NCBI GenBank assembly: GCA_963970005.1
Contig: CAXAMN010022695.1
Location: forward strand, 1,466,442 to 1,530,441
Direction: 5' to 3'
DNA length: 64,000 nt
DNA from: Durusdinium trenchii
Lineage: Eukaryota; Sar; Dinophyceae; Suessiales; Symbiodiniaceae
Shown here: piece after piece, positions 19,833 through 30,500 of the stretch
How the letters are laid out: the number at the start of each line of letters is the position of its first letter
Numbering within the stretch: the stretch's first letter is position 1
Program-made: the position numbers and the translations under genes
The notes under the pieces: model-generated
What the model saw: the letters and a program-made list of their open reading frames with translations, nothing else
The model's database searches: none
What the model was told of the DNA's origin: nothing

Positions 19833-19924
19833 TAGAGAATCTCTGCCTTTGACCCACTTGGTTTGTGCCTCACCCGGTGCTTGGTATTGATTTACACTCC
19901 CTGGAACTAACATGGTTACGTGGA

Positions 19925-19975
19925 TGGCATGGCCCCGAAAGGAAGACCATGTCCCTCTACAAACAGGGAATGAAC
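19925..19975 (-). repeat. GTTTGTAGAGG palindromic repeat, copy 1
   Basis: On the minus strand it reads CCCTGTTTGTAGAGG and then GGTCTTCC and GGGGCCATG. These are the same core blocks in the same order as the copies at 55603 and 59256. Confidence 0.55.
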
Positions 19976-20183
19976 TCCACGCAAATTCTCTATAGGGTGA
20001 TTAAGCGACAGGGACTTTGACTGAGCCATCACAAGATTGCAGCGGTGCCTACACAGAAAACCTCCTTTTCCAGAGAGATTCAGAGATTCACTTAAATTCT
20101 GTCGTACTTCCCCCAACCGATTTCGTGAATCCGGATCTGCCATCTCCCAGTAGCTCTAACTCCTCGAAGTCTGCATCGTGCAG

Positions 20184-20378
20184 ATCGTAGATGACCACCT
20201 GGACATGCACATGTTTGCACATCTTGGACATGCCACAACCACCAAAAGGGAGTGCAGTGTCTCAACTGTTTCTGCGCTGCAAGACTTCTGCAGACTCTCT
20301 CCACCTAGACTCGACTCACTTCCTTCATCTCCCTTCCTTCCCGCACCACATTCTTCACACGCCGGCAGCACATTGCAG
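20184..20378 (+). CDS. Candidate exon, unrecognised
   Basis: Acceptor CATCGTGCAG, frame IVDDHLDMHMFAHLGHATTT followed by a Ser/Pro-rich stretch, to TTGCAG|GCCGTC, a possible GC donor like those used by the CDPK gene. No domain. Confidence 0.35.
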
Positions 20379-20439
20379 GCCGTCACCGCCTGGTCAGACC
20401 GAGTCGGCCGAAGGAAGGAGGGTCTTTTGAGCGATACCT

Positions 20440-21900
20440 AGGTCTCGGGTGTGGAAAAACACGATCGAGAGAAAACGCTGGGGGCAAAAGGACATGGAAA
20501 TGAGTCATGAAAACAGGCATCAGGGGGTTCATCTGTTCTCAACATCTGGGGGTTGTCATTCCATGTCTTCAAGAAAAGGGTTCACAGATCCGGCAATTGG
20601 TGGGAGAACAGTTCAGTAAATTCCAAGCCAGTTGTTCTGCCCTTGTACCCTTTGCAACCCTGACCATGTTGGACCAAACATGAAGGGAGTAGAACTCTTC
20701 AAAACAAATGAACATGACCACTGGAACCATGCCCTTGCAAGATCATGTCTATGAACCCCCAACAGAACATAGATGAACATACTAAGTTCAGCACCACCCA
20801 ATGATTTCATCCAATGACTCCGAATTTCATAGTCTTTTCAAGTGTTTCTATAAGGATTCCGATTCCTTTAGGGAAACAACATGGTTTCCCATGGTTTTCC
20901 CTAAAATTGGTGATGCCATCTTACACATCTGGTCCTTTCAGATTCTTACCTTGGATCCCAAAAAAGTGACCCTGCTGACTGATGGGATCGTGCTCCTGGA
21001 TACTCATCTTACTCTCCACTCTGGAAAGAAAAAAAACTGTTAAGATCGTACCTGTGCTATAACGGATACTCAAAATACTCCAATCCGTAGTTGAACAACG
21101 GGCTCTTTCTTGGTATATCTATCAGGCCATCTACTTTCACTTGTATATGTGGAGACCTACACCAATGGATACTTAAACCAACCTCAAGCATTGTCACAGT
21201 TGTAGATACAGGTAGTTATACACAAACTTTCAGCCAAAGCGCCCAAAAAAACTAGTGACAACTCTATTCTGAACATGGAGTTCTTGCCCTTCAAACGAGA
21301 ACATGCAAAGCCACTCCACAGAGTGAAGCCTACTAAGTCGTTCCCTCCAAAAAAACGTAAGCACGTGTCCTAAGTGTCAGTCCCTCGACCGACACCGGGC
21401 CTTCAAGAATCTCCGCACATCCACTCGTGGCCTCAAAAGGGACTCAGTCACGCTATTTGGGACCAACACAGGGTCTAAACCGTTTTCGAAGGGACCTCCT
21501 CTTGGAGACCCGAACAAGGAACCCAAAAGGATGTTGTCTGGAATGCGAACATGTTCCACTGCCTATCAGAGTCAAAGACCGAACGATACTTACATATACT
21601 TACAATGTTTGGTAGGTTTTTGTTTGGGTCTATCAACTGTATGATAGTGTGCCATTATGTTCTAATTGACAGAGCTGCAAGCACCAAGAAAACCTGGTCC
21701 GGGGGATTGGGCCTACATGTTGAACAGGAAAACAAAAAACAACATGTTGAACATGAAGGTGTTCCGGCCTTCATTAGTAACACTCTCACTATCTCTGACA
21801 CCTTCATAGATGGCATGACCCGACTCTAAAAACGACGTCCTCTACACATGGGGAGTGGACATCCCCCACTTTGTCCACTTCCCATCTCCCCTGGGGAGTG
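20440..21900. other. Non-coding, no gene seen
   Basis: Probably intronic between plus-strand exon candidates. No repeats of note and no credible exon. Confidence 0.4.
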
Positions 21901-21918
21901 GACCATCATGAATCACAG

Positions 21919-22087
21919 GGCCGATCGATTTGTGGAAGCTGGCCAGCCGGATCGCCCCGTCGTTCCGGATCCCTTTTTCACGCCACATCGCTGCGCTCAT
22001 GGTGGACACCATCTACGCACTCTTTGCGCATGGCGCAGCGGACAAGATTCAACCGCTGGAAGAGGGCATCAACCCATACAACCAATG
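21919..22087 (+). CDS. Exon of unrecognised plus-strand gene
   Basis: Acceptor GAATCACAG, donor CAATG|GTCAAC. The frame reads PIDLWKLASRIAPSFRIPFS, then RHIAALMVDTIYALFAHG and ADKIQPLEEGINPYNQW. It is clearly coding by composition and by splice context. There is a short hydrophobic helix in the middle. Family not recognised. Confidence 0.55.
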
Positions 22088-22374
22088 GTCAACCAAAAAT
22101 GTTTGCAACAACAATTTAACAGATGTGCACTCACTTATATTAGTTATTGTATATATACATCTTTGTCGATAACGTTATTTTGTTGTGGAAGAACCTAGGG
22201 CCAAGATTAGACTAGACATTCACATACTTCTTGTGATGTCTACATCCTCCATTCTTGAAACGCCTCATCTATGTGCCAAGTAGGATCGCACATCCAAAAG
22301 CCATGCTGCAATCTCTTCACAGCAATAGGGCTGGCACGCATCTGCAACCTGCCAACTGGTGGGTGTGATTGATT

Positions 22375-22535
22375 ACAAACAAACAAACAAACTAACTAAC
22401 TAACTAACACGACAAAACTACACAAACAAACCAAACCAAAACAAAACAACCAACCAACAACAACAACCAACAACCACAACAACAACAACAACAGCACCAA
22501 CAGCAACAGCAACAACATCATCAACAACAACGACA
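22375..22535. repeat. Degenerate (CAAA)n / (CTAA)n / (CAA)n microsatellite
   Basis: ACAAACAAACAAACAAACTAACTAACTAAC grades into ACAACCAACCAAC and (CAA)n over about 160 bp. Nearly G-free on the plus strand. Confidence 0.9.
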
Positions 22536-22894
22536 ACACACTTGGAACATCAACGTATTCTTAAAATGTGTAACGTTACCTGTCAATATAGAGGCCAGCA
22601 AACCACAAATAAACATACAAGTTGCGACATGTTGCCAACTGATGGTCCTTTTGCTTGAACTCAATACCTTTGATCTTTAGTGACCTCAGTGACCTGTCGA
22701 TATATACTCTCCTTATCCGAGTCACCGACACCGACTCCGAAGAATGAGAGAAGGTCGATCAGTGACATAGCTCGATCTGATGTTCTTTTTTTGTTCGCTT
22801 TCCAAAGCGATTTCTGTGTGTTTTTTTCTCGGCTTTTGTGATGAAAAAACGACCCAAAGACACCGGAGTTGGGCGACCCACTCCGGACCCTCCC

Positions 22895-23010
22895 AGGAGG
22901 GCCGAACCACTCGGCCGACCTTGGTGAGGACATTGCTCGCCGCCGACTCCAGAGTTGATCTGGAGGAGTTCTTCCTCGAAACGACACCAGCAGGTGCAGC
23001 TGCACGTGCT
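22895..23010. other. GC-rich coding-like island, strand unresolved
   Basis: Both strands are open and coding-like. Plus reads RPTLVRTLLAADSRVDLEEF; minus reads APAGVVSRKNSSRSTLESAA. Plus fits the surrounding plus-strand candidates. Minus would fit a 3' exon of the CDPK gene. Left unassigned. Confidence 0.35.
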
Positions 23011-23940
23011 GGAGTGAGATGACACGGGTGTGTAGGAATACAGGGAAGCCCCCAAGAGAAGAATAGATGACCAAACCCATTGGCTGGCAATTCGAATCCA
23101 CACCCACTTGGGTTCACAAAAAGGGGTTTATCCCCAGGTGGAGGGTGGAGGGTCCCTCCCAATCAGTAGGTTGACCGGGATTTCCTGTTCTCTGATGTGG
23201 AAATGACTGTTGTTCAAAAAAATCGAGTACCTTCGAGTACCCTGGCCTGGGGCCATGCGCAATTTTTCCACACTCTTCAACCCATTTTCACGCCGTTGCA
23301 CCCAAAAGTTTGCTTGCTTCAGTTTGCCCCAAATGTATGCTGTGATGAGTTGGCCATGGTTCAGTGCTCCCCTGCCCCTCTCGCTAAATCAATCATGGAA
23401 AATCTCAAAAAGGATACAGTATGTGGTCCCTAGCCCTGCAGGTTTTCAAAACCATCCCCTTTTCAGCAGATCGAGTTCTACGGAATTACCAGTGAGTCAA
23501 GGCTTTCCGAGTGAGTCAAGGCTCCAAACTTGATAGGGTCTATTATCCTGAGCACTAATATACTAATTAATGCATTATAGCATTATTGGCATTCGCTGTA
23601 CAGGTGTCTGTGAAGCAATTGCAGGATGTATTAATCCCTAGTTCCTATTAATAAACGTACCCCAATTAATAAAAACACATGTGCCCGACCCCAAAAAATT
23701 GTTAGTAGCGTTTTGAAATTGCTCCCTTTGAAATTCAATACTCGTGGGTCCACAGTCGGGGGTGCCCCAGATTTTAGGTGTATTAGGGGGACAGCAAAAA
23801 TAACCCGAATTCCCCCTAATATTAAAAACATCTCCAATCCTCCCCAAAAAATACCTCTCTCCCTCTCTCTCTTCGGCGAGACCGCGAGACCCTGGTTCTC
23901 CCTCTCTGTCCCTCTCTGTCCCTCTTTGTCCCTCTCATTA

Positions 23941-24336
23941 ATTGGGTGCATCAACAGTTGGTCTAGGAAACCAACAACAGGGGGAAGACCTTCGATTTGA
24001 CCCTTTTTAGCTTTTTTGATGGTCGTTTTATAAAGGATTTTATATAGATTTGGAACCCATGCCTTTTCCATGTTGCCTCCTTTCCAAGATCCATTCTTGC
24101 TGTTTTGTGGCCCCCTAATACTAAGCAGGAGTCTGTGCCAATGTTCCTAATTAATTTTGCTTTCCTGATTGCGCTATCCATTGCTCTTTGCAGCGATGTG
24201 TTTTCATTCATTGGGTGCATCAACAGTTGGTCTAGGAAACCAACAAGAGGGGGAAGACCTTCGATTTGACCCTTTGTTGTTTTTTTGATGGTCGTTTTAA
24301 CAAGGATTTTATATAATTAATTAGATTGGGAACCCA
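23941..24336 (+). repeat. ~120-bp direct repeat, 269 bp apart
   Basis: ATTGGGTGCATCAACAGTTG at 23941 recurs at 24210, and similarity continues for about 120 bp (GAAGACCTTCGATTTGACCC, TTTTTTGATGGTCGTTTTA, AAGGATTTTATATA). The copies differ by small indels. The second ends next to the hairpin at 24427. Confidence 0.85.
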
Positions 24337-24426
24337 GGGATTTTCTTTCGAGACCCTACTTTTTATTAGGGCGAACAGAACATTGCCCATTTGGGGGTAC
24401 AACAGGTGCCCCTCAATAATAAACAC

Positions 24427-24468
24427 CCCCTATTAGTAAAAACACCACAGGGTTTTTATTAATAGGGG
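24427..24468. repeat. Hairpin: CCCCTATTAGTAAAAAC / GTTTTTATTAATAGGGG
   Basis: Arms 24427-24443 and 24452-24468 pair with one mismatch around an 8-nt loop. Related TTAATAGGGG / CCCCTATTA words surround it (23645, 23812, 24112, 24413, 24475). It resembles the terminus of a small palindromic element. Confidence 0.8.
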
Positions 24469-24814
24469 GGGGGCCGTTTATTATTAGGGAGAGGGGATTA
24501 TGTCAACCCATTTATATATGTCTTCATCTAAGGAATTTGTTGGTTATGATTATATAAGTTGCTTGAAATCGCTTCAATATGCTAAAACTACGGTGCAAGA
24601 TCTTGCCATCAACTTAATATATGTTCCTACATTTGGGCCGAACTCATGACATCGGCTCAAGAACATCAATATCCAATGTTTTAGTCTATGTTCCTTCGAG
24701 GTCTTTGCAGGGTCTCCCGGGTCGAACACACCCATATCGAACGTGATATGCCCCAAAAAGCGCTCCCAAGAACACCCAACTAGCTGCCGCTGCCTCCCGC
24801 AAAACCCCCCCCCC

Positions 24815-24944
24815 CAAGCGCCAGGAGTTCGGCACCTTCGGCACGCCGAGGCGCTTCACGATCACCGAGCTCCGGCGGCGCTCGCGCACGGGGATCACCG
24901 GCGCGGAGGGATCGCGCCTGGAGGACGGGTGGAACGGGGAGCGA
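24815..24944 (+). CDS. Candidate GC-rich exon, unrecognised
   Basis: After a C-run the plus frame reads PKRQEFGTFGTPRRFTITEL, then RRRSRTGITGAEGSRLEDGW. The region is much richer in GC than its flanks. No domain; Arg-rich. Confidence 0.35.
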
Positions 24945-25530
24945 GGTCGGTGGGAGAGGGAATGGAATGGAAGCTCGGAATCGGGGGAGGTGGATGGAAG
25001 CTCGGGGTGGGTGCAGGGGTTTTATATGGTTTTATGGCTCATCCCCAAGTGTTTTCATAATCTGGTCACCTGGTCACTTCCAGTTCTGGGTTGGAAGATG
25101 TTGGAAGTGGTCATCCCTGGAGGGATGAGGTGAAGGTTTGGACATCAAACCCAACTTGAGATGCCTGGTCACCACGCTGCAGCCATCTGCAGCTGAGAGG
25201 TGTGTCATAAGTGGAGTGGTCATGGTGAGACTCAACAAATACTAAAGACAATTTTGTGTCTACTCCCCTTTCTAAAGCCACCACTTGGGAAAACTAAGCC
25301 AAGAATCTTGAAGGGAAGCTTCACTACATGAGCCACTGGACCTTGGAACTTCGAAGGCAGGCTCAGCCAACAGACTCTTCAAACCGGAAAACAAAACACA
25401 TGCAAACACTCGAAGTAAGAAACGCGCCAGAAAACACATATAGACATATAGATGTCTTGCACACATGGGATTGAACTAGTTGCGGCTCTTATCATCCCTA
25501 TCGTCCCAAGGAAGCCCTTCGATGCTTCAG

Positions 25531-25740
25531 GTGAACCCGCGTCCTGCCGCAGGGCCGCTTCAGCTCACGGTCGATGGCTTTGTGGGCAGCCTCTTCAGGC
25601 TCGGCGGTGGCTGGGCACGATCGGTCACAAACGTTGAGAAAACATCTGCTAAGTGCATGCAACAGTTGAAGAAATCCTGTGCTACCCGAGCGTGCCAAGG
25701 TTGAGACCCGTGCCAAGGAGTTCTTGAAACACATTCTACT
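25531..25740 (+). CDS. Candidate exon(s), unrecognised
   Basis: After GATGCTTCAG the frame reads VNPRPAAGPLQLTVDGFVGS, then LFRLGGGWARSVTNVEKTSA. A second frame at 25679-25743 reads LPERAKVETRAKEFLKHILL and runs into TTTTG|GTGAGC, a good donor. They may be two exons or one exon whose frame I misjudged. Confidence 0.35.
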
Positions 25741-26269
25741 TTTGGTGAGCTTGACTATTGGTGGCATGGACATGTCCTTCTTAAGTCTTAACTTGCCCTG
25801 CTTTTGCGAAGCTGGCCATTCATACAGGTTCTTGGAGGCCTGGAGGATACATACTCAGTGGTAAAGATTGAGTACCAAAAAATTGTTAATTCTTAGTTCA
25901 CAAACACAAATTACATGGAAGATGCTAAGCAGCTGGGGAAAAAGACACTGGCGCAAATGAAGCATCGTGAAGGCATTCTCCGGCCTGTTGAGGGAAATAC
26001 CTCGCATACATTTGCATGATAAGTGCACGTACATTTAAGTTTAGATATACTTTCAAATTCAAATCTCTTCGATTGTAGGAACACAAGGCGGAGCTCGGTG
26101 TCCGTCACGGTGTGCATAAACCCTGGTCACCCTGACACATCTGGACCAACAAAAACGACGATGTGAATAGGCAAAACGACCATCAACGGCCATGACATCT
26201 CCAAAATGATTCAACATTTCATGTACAGAAAATCAAAACCCTTCTGAGAACGCCATTGGATCCGAGTGT

Positions 26270-26400
26270 GTAGCGAAGCCTCCTGCTACCCGGTCATCAA
26301 ACAGCGGATCACGGCGTTCGACCTCCAAATGTTTCTCGTTGCTCCGACGGTGGTGCAAGTATCTCGGGCGCTGTGGAGCTCAGGGACCGAAGATCAGGCC
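26270..26400 (+). CDS. Candidate exon, unrecognised
   Basis: The plus frame reads SEASCYPVIKQRITAFDLQM, then FLVAPTVVQVSRALWSSGTE. Coding-like composition. It is the last plus-strand candidate before the minus-strand CDPK. Confidence 0.3.
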
Positions 26401-26671
26401 AGTCAAGGAAAACACCATAAAACACCGCGCCAAAAATGTCCATTGACTCCTTTCAACCACATGGACTCCTTTTTATGTGCCATGTCGGACTGTTGGGCGC
26501 CAAAACGACCTCAGATGTATTTTCCCTCTATCCACCCGACCTGGGTGGTGCTGGTATATTGAAGTGTCAGATGATTGTTTGGCAGGAAAACTTTCTGCAA
26601 ATTTTTTGTCTACCTTCCAAACCTCATGGTTGGCCGGTTGGCCGTAACAGTGCTACGTAACGCATCTCCCT

Positions 26672-27325
26672 TCAGCCTCTGAGCAGATTGTTGGTTGAGT
26701 ATGACATCCCATAGGGACTCCCATAGGGCCGCAGATGTTGCCCAAAAACTTTGTGTTTCAATGGACCAATCGTGTCACTGTACTGCCCAACCATCAGCCA
26801 TACGACTAGTCTAGCCATGGTGGTGACGGGCCATGGCAACAGTCCGTGACCTATTGGAGGCCGCGACAGGAAAATACAAAAATGTAGGGATCCGTTGTCG
26901 TTCCGAACCTCAGGTCCGGTGATGTGTTCGACACTGTGATCCTGTAGGTGGGTCGACCGAACCTGACGACCGGTGGACCGGGGATCCCGGATCGGGAAAA
27001 GAGACACGAAACAAAAAACGAACATAGACCCGGACTGTCTGGCCCCCTGGAAGATGGTTTTCCTCTACCAACCAGTGGTTTTCAGGGTCCATGTTAGTCT
27101 TCCAGGGTGTATGGATGATTCGGTGAATTGCAATCAACCACATCACTTTTGGCTCCTACGTCTCAAAACAATGAACCAGACCCTCGGCCTACAAGGGAAT
27201 AGAAATCCCCAAAGATTTCGAAAGGGTCCGAGGAGCTCCATAGTTTTCAAAATAAACCTGAGAAACATGAGCAAATCATCCCATCCCAAAATGGGTGGAT
27301 AACACTGTTTCTCAAAATCCCGCAT
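26672..27325. other. Intergenic/convergent region with a palindromic repeat copy
   Basis: Between the plus-strand candidates and the CDPK 3' end. It contains, on the minus strand at about 27035-27115, a copy of the GGTTTGTAGAGGAAAA repeat family (see 59256). Confidence 0.5.
27035..27115 (-). repeat. GTTTGTAGAGG palindromic repeat, copy 2
   Basis: On the minus strand: ACATGGACCCTGAAAACCAC, then TGGTTGGTAGAGGAAAA, then CATCTTCCAGGGGGCCA. Its closest relative is the copy at 45299. Confidence 0.7.
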
Positions 27326-27532
27326 TGCATGGCAAAGGGAAACACACCAAGCAGCCTCAACTGGACATCAGGCAACCTGATTCCACCACTACCCTGATTC
27401 CCGACGCTCATACCCGAAAATCATCTGCAAACCTTTTGAAATCCACCCAAGGCACCCCCCCAAAACCGCCGAGGTGTACCTGTGCCAACCGCCCACCCCC
27501 CCCCGAGGTCCCGCGTCTTGTTGGATCGGGAC

Positions 27533-27592
27533 CCTTTCTCCAAGCAGCTCGACGAACTCGTTCATGGAAATGCGGCCATCGTGGTCTGCATC
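27533..27592 (-). CDS. CDPK exon: EF-hand 4
   Basis: Acceptor TGCTGCCAG, then GAT; encodes DADHDGRISMNEFVELLGER. The 12-residue loop D-A-D-H-D-G-R-I-S-M-N-E has every Ca2+ ligand position filled. A possible donor is AGG|GTCCCG; otherwise the frame runs on to a stop near 27389. Confidence 0.9.
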
Positions 27593-30500
27593 CTGGCAGC
27601 AACAACAGCTAGCGATTGAAGAAAAGACCTGCAGGACCATCGGACTCAAAGAGGCAATCATATAGTTGCCACTTCCTGAAATAATCATGGAAGTGGAGTT
27701 CACCACCTGCTTGGTATTTTGGATTTCATGGTCATCCCAAATGAGGGCTACTTTCCCATCCATGTAACATCACGTAGCCATGATTCTTTCAGGGGTATAC
27801 ATACATTAACCATCATTTACTCCATGTTTGGTGACCCTAACAGCCCTAAAATCCAAGGCAGCAAACATCCAAAGACATCCAAGGCAGCACCCTGGACCAG
27901 CAGCAGTACATTCCTCCCAACTCGGGTCACCAAAGCATGTTTCCAAGTCTGGGGACACGCCAAGCGCGGTCGAGCCGAGCTACCAAGCTCAGACAGATCA
28001 GTGCCACAACGAGGCTCAATCTGGTCGGTTTGTTCATGGAACAGGCGGTGGTTGTTCAAACTTTGTTCAAATTACCCTCCTCCAAAACGAATAAATTGAG
28101 CATCATTGAGCCAATCACATGGTCGAGGAAATCCTGAACGTACAACCCGACAGGTGTGCGATGGTGCGTTGGATTTCGTTTGCACAAAGAGACAAACTGA
28201 CTTGCACTGCTGGATTCAGTCAAGTCTCCACTTCATTCATCACATCATCCAACTCGTCCTCGCTTAGGGAGTCTCCCAGGAGCATTCTCAGCCTCAGCAA
28301 TTTGGATCATTGAAAAGGCTGTGACTAGAGACTTCCGGCACCTGACAGTGCCTACAAAAGAACGTCTTGAACATTCGTTCACTGGTGAAAGGAGTGATAA
28401 ACCGCCAGGCGCGAGAACTTGAACCTTTTCTACAAGTTTCCAGGTTGTGAAAATTATCCAGAATCTCACACCAACTGGACCGTGCTCACCATATCATCTC
28501 GCCAACCAGCGGATCCAACTCAAAATGAAACACGGGCTCCCCTCCCCTCATTCCCTTTTTCTTCGCGGCTTCTTCTTCGTGACGTAGCCCTCATTGTCCA
28601 CGTCGAAGCGTTGGAAGGCACTCCGCAGCAAGTCGTCGTGCAAGGCAATGCGCGTCGACATCATGGCCGCGAGGAAGTCGCTGTAGTGGATCTCCTCACG
28701 CTGCGTCCCCCGCAGCGCGTCGCTCCAAGCAGCGCGTCGATCGGGCGCGAGCCCCGCGTCGAAATCGCGATCCGGTGAAGGGAGATCCGGAGAGAGAGAC
28801 GGATCCATCTGGGTTTCAGGATTGAGGCCAGTCTGACTGCTGTGTTTCATCGGCCTCAGGTCGGATCAAACTTATTGGATATGATTTTTTTCCAACATGC
28901 CAGGTGACTCACCATGGCATGAAAACAAATGATTGGCATGTCATGGTGGGGATCACTCGAAGTAAAGTAATTTGAGGTTTTTGGCTGGAGAACGAGCACA
29001 AGTAGGTTCACGGCAGGACTACAGTAGAGGACAAAGGATGGACACAATCGTTCAACATCAGCCACCAAATACCCTGTCAAAACTCTCCGAACCTTTTCGT
29101 TTCAATAGAATCCTTCCCAGAACAAGTTCCCTTTTTACTAAAAACCCATGGTGAGAGTCAATCATGGCGGAACATCTCATTCCGCATCGATCACATATGT
29201 ACATGTTTGTCACACCCAAGCGATAAATCCACCACTCCACCCACTCCTCGTCACCTGATGGACGACACGGAGCGACGCCACGGATGGACTCGGCTTACAC
29301 TGTACGTGCCCACACTCCGGTGGTGACCTTGCCATCATGGTAGCTGGATCCAGGGATGTATCAAGAAAGTACCCTAAGGCCCCTGCGCTCTTGAACATCC
29401 CAGAACAAAGCAGCTTCTGCCCATGATCGATTGAAGCAGTGAGCACAAGTGGGTGGGGATCCAAGAACCAAGAATTTTTATGGTTTGCTGAGGCAAGGTG
29501 GGAAAAGGGAGTCCTTGAATGTCTCACCTGCAGGAAAACTTATTGGAAGCCAAACAGATCCAAAAAGCAAACGACCTCAAGCCTGTAACAGCTGATCACT
29601 ACTTGCCATGCAGCTATACAGCTAGCTCAAGCGAAGCCAAAGCTACACCACAGCAAATGATCAGCTGCTTTCCAGCAATCAGTCTGTGCGTGTTCCAATA
29701 TGCCATGTGTTTGCTGCTTCAGGACTTTACAAACAACCACAATATCAACAACAGGAACAACAACAACACGTTCCTGAAGGATCCATTGCGCTACCGCACT
29801 ACAGGTTTTCTCACATCAGCGGACTCGTTAACGAGTGCTTTGGTACCCACCAGCATAGGCAAAAGTGGAAAACAAACAGAATCAGATCACAAGTCGGGCA
29901 TCCAGGATCTCTTGAGGATCGAGCCAGGTCATTCAGGACCCGATGCACTCTCAACAACGATCATCTCATCTCAATGTGGAAAGAAGAGCCGAAGTAAAAT
30001 ACATGATCAGTATTTGTTTATGAAACAACAACAACAACAACAACAACAACACGTGATGGGGTGGATGAACACAGCAACCACCTGCACCCTCCTCCGAGCA
30101 CCTTGAAACATGGATCCAGAAGGGACACCCCCTCCGAGCACCCACACGGGACATGGGAGACTGCAGGCTGTGAAAGGTCCTGGACACGGCTGGAGATCAC
30201 TTGGGCAAAGTCCTGGAACACGTGAAAGTCCAAACTCCTGGATTGAACAGACCACAAAGACCCCCCAAGTGAACTTCTTAGCTCGTTCTTGATCGGGGCA
30301 AAGACTAGAAAAGCCAACCAACAAACATACCCTTAAGGTGTATACAGTATACAGTGTTTACACTAGTGTTTACCTCTACATGGATACAGCTTTGAGACGC
30401 CACCAAATCTATCCATGGTAAGGAGAGTCAGAAGCCGTGGCTTTTGGCGCCACCCAAAAAGGTGCTGAGCCTGCGCTCGTCTCGTCGACCGAACACCCGG

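Noticed and set aside
29519-30106. 195-codon plus-strand open frame with Asn- and Gln-rich stretches
   Set aside because: It lies inside a CDPK intron on the opposite strand. Its length comes partly from CAA repeats, and no domain or splice context supports it.
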